DNA of 6,818 bases from Streptosporangiaceae bacterium. Lineage in GTDB: Bacteria; Actinomycetota; Actinomycetes; Streptosporangiales; Streptosporangiaceae. The notes below the pieces were generated by a model that had not been told where the DNA came from, searched no databases, and saw only the letters and a program-made list of their open reading frames with translations. This document shows, one piece after another, positions 1-5,016 of the stretch (within the stretch, counting starts at the first letter, position 1; every line of letters begins with the position of its first letter). The stretch spans positions 1-6,818 of the forward strand of contig JASHYW010000266.1 in the NCBI GenBank assembly GCA_030042885.1, written 5' to 3'. Both the position numbers and the translations under genes were made by a program.

Positions 1-663
1 GTAGATGGAACGACCGCTCTGGAATGCTGTGGCCCGCAGGCGGGCGAGAGCGTCGGCTGGTGTCGCATCCAGCTGAACGGCGATCATCCCGGTAGCCTGG
101 TGCACCACTATCCGGTCCATGCCGACCATGTCGAGCAGCGCCGCCAGGCCGGGATGCCCGGGGAGGTCTTGCAGGTACAGCACCGCATCGCGGGCGATAT
201 CGGCCACGGCCAGGGCGTCGGCCAGCTGCTCCTCGGCGAGCATGCCGGGCTCGTCACGGTACAGGTCGAATACGCCGATGCAGGTCGCCCCCACGCCGAG
301 CGGGAAGCAGAACTCGGCGCGCACCCCGGGCCTGGCGGCGGCGGCGGTGAAGACCGGCCACCTGGCCGCTCCGTCCGCGAGGTCGGGCAGCAAGACAGGG
401 CTCCCGGATGCGTAGGCCTCCAGGCATGGCCCTTCGCCCAGCTCGAACTGCAAGTTTGTGATCACGCTCGAATGCCGCCCGGCATCCGCCAGCGTGCCCA
501 GCAGCTCAGCGCCGGCTACCAGCGCCAGCGTGCAGCCCGATGCCGCTAGCTCGGTGACCGCGAACAGGGAGAGCCTCCGCATCAGCTCATCGGCGCGCGT
601 CGTGGCGCCGCCTCCAGTCACTGCGGCGACGATGCGCGCTCTCCGCTCGTCTTCACGCGCCAC
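1..663 (-). CDS. GAF-ANTAR domain regulator (RNA-binding antiterminator type), C-terminus outside the window
   Basis: Reading the minus strand from GTG at 663 gives 221 residues with no stop before the edge, so the C-terminus is missing. Residues about 30-160 form a GAF sensor domain; visible signatures are LGEGPCLEAY at 75-84, a PVLLPDL strand at 89-95, and the hydrophobic strands around IGVFDLY at 129-135. Residues about 165-221 are an ANTAR domain, recognised by the RIVVHQATGMI segment at 184-194 followed by ADALARLRATAF at 203-214. ANTAR domains bind paired hexaloop hairpins in nascent RNA and block transcription termination; GAF-ANTAR proteins are common soluble cytoplasmic sensors in actinobacteria. 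The final helix, usually about 15-25 residues more, lies beyond position 1. GTG at 663 was chosen because GAGGAG sits 7 bases upstream; the frame stays open further upstream but loses similarity. The gene is divergent from the STAS gene. Ligand and RNA targets cannot be read from the sequence. Confidence 0.93.
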   Translation of the reverse strand, partial: MAREDERRARIVAAVTGGGATTRADELMRRLSLFAVTELAASGCTLALVAGAELLGTLADAGRHSSVITNLQFELGEGPCLEAYASGSPVLLPDLADGAARWPVFTAAAARPGVRAEFCFPLGVGATCIGVFDLYRDEPGMLAEEQLADALAVADIARDAVLYLQDLPGHPGLAALLDMVGMDRIVVHQATGMIAVQLDATPADALARLRATAFQSGRSIY

Positions 664-670
664 AGCCCCG

Positions 671-677
671 CTCCTCT
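671..677 (-). promoter_or_regulatory. Ribosome binding site of the GAF-ANTAR gene
   Basis: On the minus strand AGAGGAG lies 7 bases before the GTG at 663. This is a good Shine-Dalgarno match at normal spacing. It decides the start, because the reading frame itself is open for more than 200 bases upstream. Confidence 0.7.
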
Positions 678-712
678 GACCCCATGCTGCGCCGCCCCGC
701 GGGGAGATCCGG

Positions 713-725
713 TCGGCATAGCCGA
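713..725 (-). promoter_or_regulatory. Small hairpin in the GAF-ANTAR leader
   Basis: TCGGC-ATA-GCCGA forms a perfect 5-bp stem with a 3-base loop, about 50 bases upstream of the GTG at 663. A second palindrome, CCCCGCGGGG at 695-704, lies between it and the ribosome binding site. If transcription starts near the TACACT hexamer at 751-746, both would be in the mRNA leader. The loop is three bases, not the six of ANTAR target hairpins, so a self-regulatory role is not supported by its shape. Confidence 0.25.
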
Positions 726-786
726 GACGGCGCGGCGACTGCTGTAGTGTAGCGTGCCAAGTCGCGCGGGCAGGAGACCTGTAATT

Positions 787-802
787 CCCGGCTGCTGCCG
801 GG
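787..802. repeat. Perfect 6-bp stem hairpin in the spacer
   Basis: CCCGGC and GCCGGG flank a TGCT tetraloop. No T-tract follows on either strand, so it is not a classical intrinsic terminator. It could be a U-tract-free terminator, an operator, or chance in GC-rich DNA. Confidence 0.3.
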
Positions 803-854
803 CATACGGAGAAGCGGAAATCAGCTTGCGCGGCAGGCTGGTCCGGACCATGCG

Positions 855-1139
855 CTACCTCGCCGCTTGCAGCGTCACCGACGGCAGCGAGGTCATGACT
901 ATGCAGACGTTCCGCCACCTCGATGCGACCTGGGGAAGTTCGTCCGGGCGGGTGAGGACCGTAAGCTCGGCGCCACAACGGCTTACCCGTAACAGCGTTA
1001 TGGCATCTCCGTTGCACCGCAGGGCGACTGCTGGGACGCTGAGTTCTGTTGGCGTGTGGCTGTCGATTGCCGGCCAGGCCCACCGGGGAAGGCCGATCCT
1101 ATTGGCGCCCAAGGCGGCCATACACCAGGCTGCGGGCAT
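855..1139 (-). CDS. Possible small hypothetical protein (94 aa), doubtful
   Basis: A minus-strand frame opens with ATG at 1139 and ends with TAG at 855-857. I do not recognise a family. Residues about 43-87 could alternate strand and helix (for example AELTVLTRPDELP at 58-70), which is the only hint of a real protein. Against it: no good Shine-Dalgarno, a TTA leucine codon that is rare in such genomes, and an overlapping plus-strand frame (754-1188) that looks equally unconstrained. If real, it would lie upstream of the GAF-ANTAR gene on the same strand. Treat it as a placeholder. Confidence 0.15.
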   Translation of the reverse strand: MPAAWCMAALGANRIGLPRWAWPAIDSHTPTELSVPAVALRCNGDAITLLRVSRCGAELTVLTRPDELPQVASRWRNVCIVMTSLPSVTLQAAR

Positions 1140-1180
1140 CCCCGCCTGCGCCGAGGGCCCCGCACCCTCTGGTTACTGCC

Positions 1181-2020
1181 ATGGCTGACGGCATGTGCCC
1201 GGTGCAGTGGACCGGCCAGCGGGCGGTGGTCACGCTTCCGGAGCACATCGACACCTCCACCGCCGACCAGATCCGCGAGCAGCTGCTGTGGATCATCAAC
1301 CGGGGCGCGGCCGTGCTGATCGCGGATCTGACCGGGACCGTCTCGTGCGATTACTCCGGCGCGGACGCTCTGGCCCGTGCCCATCACCGTGCCGTTGCGG
1401 ACGGGGCCGAGCTGCGGCTGGTGGTTACCGCTGATGCCGTCCGCCGCGTGCTGAGCCTTAGCGGCCTTGACCGGCTGGCCGCGGCCTACCCAGACCTGGA
1501 CGGAGCCATCGCCGCCGGAGCTGAGCGCCGCGAGCCGCCCGGTGGACAGACAACCCCGGCCACATGCGGCACGGGCCGCGCTGAGGACCTGCTGGGCCTG
1601 ACGGTTGAAAGCATCTTCAACGTGGGCTTGATCTTGCAGGCCGCCATCGACCTGCCCCCCGATGTCACCGCGCAGCGCATCACCGAAGCCCTCCAACGCC
1701 TCGACGACGCAGTACGGGAGATCCGTAATCACGTGTTCGCTGAACGCGGCCACAGTGTGGAGCCCGGTCCGGCCGGGCCGCCTTCCCCGCACCTGCTAGA
1801 GCGGTCGGCGCGGGGCATGGACCACTCGGCGTTGCTGCAAGAGCACGTAGCGCAAACGGCGCGTGCAGTGCAGTCCGCCGCGGCCGGCACCGCAGCGCTG
1901 CTGGAGCGGCGGGCCGACCTTGTCGGCCATCCCAGCCGCGTTGACTATCCGGCTGACATCAAACAGTGGCGGGCCCTTGCCGATCAGGCAGCGCAAATGG
2001 CCGAACGCTGGGAGCAATAG
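1181..2020 (+). CDS. STAS-domain protein with a degenerate HisKA_3-like helix and helical tail
   Basis: The 279-residue product has three parts. Residues about 5-112 are a STAS domain, the fold of anti-anti-sigma factors such as SpoIIAA and RsbV. The phosphoacceptor loop reads D57-Y58-S59-G60, where SpoIIAA-type proteins have D-S-S-G; the second serine is kept. Residues about 135-190 resemble the dimerisation helix of HisKA_3 histidine kinases (DevS/DosT type): EDLLGLTVESIFNVGLILQ at 135-153 lines up with the family R-D-L-H-D-H-V-I-Q-R-L-F-A-I-G-L-x-L-Q, and QRLDDAVREIRNHVF at 172-186 with the second helix. The phosphoacceptor histidine is Leu138 and no ATPase domain follows. Residues about 204-279 are a charged, probably helical tail ending in AQMAERWEQ. 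ATG at 1181 fits the usual short lead before the STAS strand, but no Shine-Dalgarno is visible; ATG at 1193 is an alternative. It probably takes part in a partner-switching circuit through protein contacts; its partner is not in the window. Confidence 0.85.
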   Translation: MADGMCPVQWTGQRAVVTLPEHIDTSTADQIREQLLWIINRGAAVLIADLTGTVSCDYSGADALARAHHRAVADGAELRLVVTADAVRRVLSLSGLDRLAAAYPDLDGAIAAGAERREPPGGQTTPATCGTGRAEDLLGLTVESIFNVGLILQAAIDLPPDVTAQRITEALQRLDDAVREIRNHVFAERGHSVEPGPAGPPSPHLLERSARGMDHSALLQEHVAQTARAVQSAAAGTAALLERRADLVGHPSRVDYPADIKQWRALADQAAQMAERWEQ

Positions 2021-2094
2021 CCGTGACTCGATCTGCCCGTGCCGGTCGGCGTGGTGCGTGAGCCGATTTAAATCTGCGCGTCCTGCCCGCAGGC

Positions 2095-2119
2095 GGCCCG
2101 GCGTGCGCCGCGCGGGGCC
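2095..2119 (+). terminator. GC-rich nested hairpin, possible terminator of the STAS gene
   Basis: GGCCC (2095-2099) pairs with GGGCC (2115-2119), and inside it GGC (2100-2102) pairs with GCC (2107-2109) around a GTGC loop. It lies about 75 bases after the STAS stop. No T-tract follows, so this would have to be a U-tract-free terminator of the kind proposed in actinobacteria. It also directly abuts the tRNA fragment and could instead belong to the element-side arm of an attachment site. Confidence 0.3.
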
Positions 2120-2127
2120 TTCCAAGG

Positions 2128-2170
2128 CGTAAGGAGAAGGCCTACGGTTCGATTCCGTAACAGGACTCCA
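2128..2170 (+). other. 3' fragment of tRNA-Thr(CGT), candidate integrative-element attachment site
   Basis: From 2128 the sequence reads as the 3' part of a tRNA: CGTAA (anticodon CGT plus loop end), GGAGA (3' side of the anticodon stem, 2133-2137), AGGCC (variable loop), a perfect T-arm TACGG-TTCGATT-CCGTA (2143-2159), ACAGGAC (3' acceptor strand, 2160-2166), discriminator T and encoded CCA (2168-2170). The 5' side is wrong: the base before the anticodon is G not T, the anticodon stem partner TCTCC is absent, and no D-arm or acceptor strand lies at tRNA distance (near 2095). Identity starting at the anticodon and running to the 3' end is the typical attB/attP core of tyrosine-recombinase elements. 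Under that model the element lies to the left (before 2128) and resident chromosome to the right. Amino-acid identity is inferred from the anticodon. It could also be a decayed tRNA. Confidence 0.65.
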
Positions 2171-2172
2171 GG

Positions 2173-2190
2173 TCAAAAAAGGTTTTTTGA
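2173..2190 (+). terminator. A/T inverted repeat with T-tract just after the tRNA fragment
   Basis: TCAAAAAA and TTTTTTGA form an 8-base inverted repeat around GG, starting 3 bases after CCA. The position and T-run match the terminator of the original tRNA gene, although the stem is nearly all A-T and thus weak. Its retention beside the fragment suggests that the downstream flank is the native chromosomal side. Confidence 0.4.
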
Positions 2191-2317
2191 ACATCGGAGG
2201 TTTCAAGATCAAGTGACTGACCAAGTGATGCGTCTCGAGCTGACGGCAGGCGCAGCGCGGCGTATCCAGACACCGGCGCCTCTCCGGTGTGCGGTCATCA
2301 GACTCGATGCGACGGCG

Positions 2318-2422
2318 TCAGACCTCCAGGCGGACCCGGATGTCACTGTGGAAACCCCAGATCTTCTCACCCAGGGTGAGATGGACTACCAGGTCCTCGT
2401 CGTCGACAATCAGCTCGGCCAT
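2318..2422 (-). pseudogene. Truncated start of a small actinobacterial hypothetical protein
   Basis: On the minus strand, ATG at 2422 opens a 34-residue frame ending at TGA (2318-2320). Its sequence, with DEDLVVHLTLGEKIWGFHSD (residues 8-27) then IRVRLEV, matches from memory the N-terminus of a widespread actinobacterial family of roughly 100-120 residues. Members typically read D-L-V-V-x-L-(S/T)-x-x-E-K-x-x-x-x-H-G-D-(I/L)-R-V-P-L followed by a V-x-V-x-D-D segment. Here the frame stops where that next strand should begin, and no other frame clearly restores it. The same frame extends upstream to 2524 without similarity. No good Shine-Dalgarno is visible. It is probably a dead remnant. It lies on the chromosomal side of the proposed attachment site, so recombination or decay after integration may have damaged it. 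The function of the family is unknown to me. Confidence 0.5.
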
Positions 2423-2454
2423 TGGGTCGAGGATAGGCGCGTCGGCCAGGTGCT

Positions 2455-2468
2455 GGCGAGCGCTCGCC
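2455..2468. promoter_or_regulatory. Perfect 14-bp palindrome, candidate operator of the kinase operon
   Basis: GGCGAGCGCTCGCC is its own reverse complement and lies about 110 bases before the kinase ATG. A two-fold symmetric site of this size suits a dimeric regulator, and a GAGCGCTC core is common in TetR-type operators. GC-rich DNA makes such palindromes less surprising. It could also form a short hairpin. Confidence 0.3.
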
Positions 2469-2577
2469 TGGTTAGCCGGCGCGGTGGAGTAAGTCTTTCT
2501 CCGTGATCTGTTTCCTGGAATCATCGGGTTCGGGCGGGTTCGCTGCGTCCGCTATTCCCTTGCGGTGACGGGGTGGC

Positions 2578-5016
2578 ATGGATTCCCTAAGGCCAGGAGA
2601 CCCTCGGCGAGTCGGGCACTATGTTCTGATCGGTCGTCTTGGGGCGGGCGGGATGGGCGAGGTGTTCTTCGGCCGGTCGCGAGCCGGGCGCCCCGTCGCG
2701 GTCAAGCTGATCTATCCTGCTCTCGCTAATGACGTCAAGTTCCGGCGGCGGTTTCGTCTGGAGGTAGAGGCTGGCCGCAAGGTCGGCGGATTCCACGCCG
2801 CACAGGTTGTCGATGCTGACCCGGACGCCGAACGGCCGTGGATGGTGACCGCCTTTATCGCCGGACCGTCTCTTGAGCAGGTTATCCGCGAGTATCAGGC
2901 CCTCCCTCTTGACAGCGTGAGGGTGCTGGGCGCGGGCGTGGCCGAAGCGCTGGGAGCCATTCACGCCGCCGGGCTGATTCACCGGGATCTGAAGCCGTCG
3001 AACATATTGCTGGCTGAAGACGGGCCTCACGTGATCGACTTTGGCATCGCGCGTGCCGTCGACGCTTCCGGTGTTACCGCGCGGTCTGGCACGGCGGGTT
3101 TCATGGCACCCGAGGTTCTCTTGGGACGGCCGCTCACTTCAGCCTGCGACGTCTTCGCGCTGGGGATGGTGCTGGCCTACGCCGTCGGCATCCGGCCGTT
3201 CGGGGTGGGGCCGCGTGAGGCGATTGCGTACCGAGTCGTCCACGAAGAACCAGACCTTAGCGGCCTGGACCCTCAGATCCGCGACGTGGTAGCAGCGTGC
3301 CTGGCCAAGGAGCCTTCCGAACGGCCTACCCCGGCCAAGATCCTGGAACTCCTCGCCGGCCCTGACCTGCCCGGCCAGTGGCTTCCCCCGCCACTCCAGA
3401 CCATGATCACGACCTATAAGCCGCCACCTAAACCCACGGCGGTAGCCGTCACCGACCTGGCCCGTGCCGCCCGGCTGCTCGAGGAGGCAGAACAGAGCGC
3501 CCGCGCCCTTCCCCTGGATGAGCAGGCCATGGCACCGGAGGACCGCGCGGCAGCGATTCCCGGCCCGCCGCCGCCTCCAGCAAGTAGCAGCGCCCGCGCC
3601 CGGGGACTGGATGATGAGTACGACCGTGCCCTCACGTTGGCGGTTCAGCGGGCCAGGGCACTGGTACACGTGGCAACGGTAGCTGCCCGCTCCGACCCTG
3701 CTCACGCCGCACAGCTGCTGGACGACGCCCTGCACCCAAGCTGGGACGCCCTGCACCCAAGCTGGAATGAGCGCACCCCTGGGACTGCGGGCTACCAGCA
3801 CATCCTGGAGGCCCTGGTCTGGCACTCCGCAGCAGAGTTCGGCAGGCTCCTGGCCCGCATCGACCCATCGCCCGCAAAACGGCTGGTGGCTGACATTGAG
3901 AAGATCCCCCCCGTCATCCGGGCGCTGCATCACCGAGAATTCCTCGACGATGTCGCACCGTTCATCACTAAGGTTGCCGAGGTGGTAGCTGACGTCGACA
4001 TCGCCAGCGCGGAGGAGCTCGTCTGGCCCATGGGCACGCCTGCGCGTGACATGGCGCTAGCCAAGGTCGCCACGGTGGCGGCCCGCACCGACTCCACCAG
4101 GGCCGGGCAGATCGCCTTCGCCGTCACCGGTCGGCCCCCGCAGGCTCCGGGCCAGGATAAGCGGGAGGCACCTCCCCCGCCCTCGATGCTGAACGACCCG
4201 AACCAGGCAATCTACTGGAAGGTCCGGGCACTGACCGAGATCGCCATCGTTATGGCCAGAGCCGACTCTGACCGTTCGGTACGGCTGTCGGATGACGCCG
4301 AGCGGTTCGCCCGCACCATCGCCGATCAGGGCACCTTGCAGGATGCGGCGTCGGCGAGTGCAGAGGCGGCAACTGCCCAGACTGACCCCACCGAGGTTGG
4401 GCAACTGCTGACAGAGGCTGAACAGTGGGCTCGCGCCATCAGCAAGAGTGATGTGCAGAGCATGGCTCTGACCAGCGTAAAGGCGGCAGCGGCCCAGATC
4501 GGCCCTGACCAGGCTGGGCAACTGCTGACAGAGGCCGAGCAGTACGCCCGCGCCATCACCAGCGCGCCGGCCCGGCTTGAGGCCCTGGGGGAGGTGGCCC
4601 TGGCTGCGGCTCGCACCAACCCTGTCCAGGCAGAGCAGGTCATCGGCAGCCTGCCCGCTAACGCACCCAAGCGGGCTGAGGTGGCCATGGAAGCGGCGCT
4701 CACGGACCCTGCCTGCGGTGAGCGAATCGCCGCCAGCAGCGCCGACGGATACCTGCAGGCGCTGGTCAGGGCCGTGGTAGCGGTTCGCACCGACCCGGCC
4801 AATGCCGGGCCGCTGCTGGAACAGGCGGTAGAGGCTGCTGGCCGTGATCCCGCCCACGTGGCTGAGATCGCCGTGGTGGTGGCCTCCACCGACCCTGCCC
4901 GAGCCGAGCAGGTCGCAAGCACCATCAAGGCCGGAGCCGGGATGACCGCCGGGTACTGGAGGGCACGTGCCCTAGCGGGCCTCGCGAACGTGTGCCTTGG
5001 GAGCGGCGCCCGATGA
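2578..5016 (+). CDS. Cytosolic Ser/Thr protein kinase with a C-terminal alpha-helical repeat array
   Basis: The 812-residue protein begins with a complete Hanks-type kinase domain (about 14-262), which transfers phosphate from ATP to Ser/Thr. Visible motifs are the glycine loop GAGGMGEV (22-29), ATP-binding K43 in AVK, the likely helix-C Glu62, the catalytic loop HRDLKPSN (135-142), DFG (154-156), APE (177-179), D191 and R249. T167, S170 and T172 are candidate activation-loop phosphosites. A Pro-rich linker (about 264-288) follows, without the membrane segment and PASTA domains of PknB. From about 290 to the end the chain is Ala-rich helices; from 361 there are recurring units of the type A-L-x-x-V-A-x-x-A-A-x-T-D-P-x-x-A-x-Q-L-L-x-E-A-E-x-x-A-R-A-I, resembling TPR-like scaffolds. 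ATG at 2578 follows GGGG-TGG and leaves the usual short lead before the kinase. The TGA overlaps the antiporter ATG, implying one operon. Substrates are unknown. Confidence 0.96.
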   Translation: MDSLRPGDPRRVGHYVLIGRLGAGGMGEVFFGRSRAGRPVAVKLIYPALANDVKFRRRFRLEVEAGRKVGGFHAAQVVDADPDAERPWMVTAFIAGPSLEQVIREYQALPLDSVRVLGAGVAEALGAIHAAGLIHRDLKPSNILLAEDGPHVIDFGIARAVDASGVTARSGTAGFMAPEVLLGRPLTSACDVFALGMVLAYAVGIRPFGVGPREAIAYRVVHEEPDLSGLDPQIRDVVAACLAKEPSERPTPAKILELLAGPDLPGQWLPPPLQTMITTYKPPPKPTAVAVTDLARAARLLEEAEQSARALPLDEQAMAPEDRAAAIPGPPPPPASSSARARGLDDEYDRALTLAVQRARALVHVATVAARSDPAHAAQLLDDALHPSWDALHPSWNERTPGTAGYQHILEALVWHSAAEFGRLLARIDPSPAKRLVADIEKIPPVIRALHHREFLDDVAPFITKVAEVVADVDIASAEELVWPMGTPARDMALAKVATVAARTDSTRAGQIAFAVTGRPPQAPGQDKREAPPPPSMLNDPNQAIYWKVRALTEIAIVMARADSDRSVRLSDDAERFARTIADQGTLQDAASASAEAATAQTDPTEVGQLLTEAEQWARAISKSDVQSMALTSVKAAAAQIGPDQAGQLLTEAEQYARAITSAPARLEALGEVALAAARTNPVQAEQVIGSLPANAPKRAEVAMEAALTDPACGERIAASSADGYLQALVRAVVAVRTDPANAGPLLEQAVEAAGRDPAHVAEIAVVVASTDPARAEQVASTIKAGAGMTAGYWRARALAGLANVCLGSGAR
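3724..3765 (+). repeat. Exact 21-bp tandem duplication inside the kinase gene
   Basis: Two identical copies (3724-3744 and 3745-3765), each beginning GACGCCCTGC and ending AAGCTGG, sit head to tail. The unit is in frame and duplicates seven residues, DALHPSW at 383-389 and 390-396. Complete identity at third codon positions suggests a recent slippage event. Confidence 0.95.
4398..4535 (+). repeat. Pair of identical 21-bp segments one protein repeat apart
   Basis: A segment starting TGGGCAACTG and ending ACAGAGGC occurs identically at 4398-4418 and 4515-4535, exactly 117 bases (39 codons) apart. The flanking bases are similar but diverged. It encodes the G-Q-L-L-T-E-A part of two adjacent helical repeats, so these two units arose by a relatively late duplication or were homogenised by gene conversion. 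Confidence 0.9.
4999..5003 (+). promoter_or_regulatory. Ribosome binding site of the antiporter gene inside the kinase gene
   Basis: GGGAG lies 9 bases before the ATG at 5013, within the last codons of the kinase gene. With the ATGA overlap at 5013-5016 it supports this start and coupled translation. Confidence 0.6.

Larger units (their letters stand above)
664..1180. other. Divergent spacer between GAF-ANTAR and STAS genes, no convincing gene
   Basis: About 517 bases separate the two divergent starts. Open frames exist on both strands, as expected in GC-rich DNA, but none has a recognisable domain. The stretch holds several palindromes: CCCCGCGGGG at 695-704, TCGGC-ATA-GCCGA at 713-725, and CCCGGC-TGCT-GCCGGG at 787-802. 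A TACACT hexamer on the minus strand (751-746) could be a -10 box for the GAF-ANTAR gene, but no good -35 lies at the proper distance. No clear Shine-Dalgarno precedes the STAS ATG at 1181. Both promoters presumably lie here; I cannot place them with confidence. Confidence 0.5.
2021..2577. other. Non-coding junction between the STAS gene and the kinase operon
   Basis: This 557-base stretch contains no supported intact gene. In order it holds a GATTTAAATC palindrome (2065-2074), a GC-rich nested hairpin (2095-2119), a tRNA 3' fragment (2128-2170), an A/T inverted repeat with a T-tract (2173-2190), a CGGAGG hexamer (2195-2200) with no start codon at usual spacing, a minus-strand gene stub (2318-2422), and a 14-bp palindrome (2455-2468). 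A plus-strand frame at 2213-2506 overlaps the stub but has no recognisable domain. The promoter of the kinase operon should lie between about 2425 and 2577; I see no strong -35/-10 pair. Confidence 0.6.
3658..5007 (+). repeat. Array of degenerate 28-40-residue helical repeats in the kinase
   Basis: Units start near residues 361, 493, 551, 591, 630, 669, 700, 728, 762 and 798. Each has an A-L-x-x-(V/I)-A helix, a turn usually containing (T/S/A)-D-P or a variant, and a second helix with x-A-x-Q-(L/V)-(L/A/I). The longest, best-kept units are 39-40 residues apart (551, 591, 630, 669) and include an E-A-E-x-x-A-R-A-I end; later ones are shorter (about 28-36). The gap between 385 and 493 holds diverged or non-repeat helices. 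Such superhelical arrays usually bind proteins. Confidence 0.7.

Noticed and set aside
754..1188. 144-aa plus-strand frame in the divergent spacer
   Set aside because: No family resemblance, Ser/Arg-rich random-looking composition, and it overlaps the STAS start. The weak GAGG before ATG 902 does not rescue it.
998..1792. 264-aa minus-strand frame over the STAS gene
   Set aside because: Low-complexity Gly/Arg/Gln composition and no domain; the plus-strand STAS and HisKA_3-like similarities are clear.
2080..2170. Complete 91-base tRNA using GTCCTGC (2080-2086) as 5' acceptor strand
   Set aside because: Six of seven acceptor pairs form with 2160-2166 and a 4-bp CGCA/TGCG stem (2088-2091 with 2104-2107) could mimic a D-arm. 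No acceptable anticodon arm forms, and the length would require a long variable arm that tRNA-Thr lacks. Pairing is probably chance.
1796..2224. 142-aa minus-strand frame containing TESNRRPSPY
   Set aside because: This peptide pattern is the well-known artefact of translating the antisense strand of a tRNA. It comes from the tRNA fragment at 2128-2170 and the rest overlaps the STAS gene.
2213..2506. 97-aa plus-strand frame starting at GTG 2213
   Set aside because: No recognisable domain. The CGGAGG upstream is about 12 bases from the GTG, too far. The antisense strand carries the recognisable gene stub.
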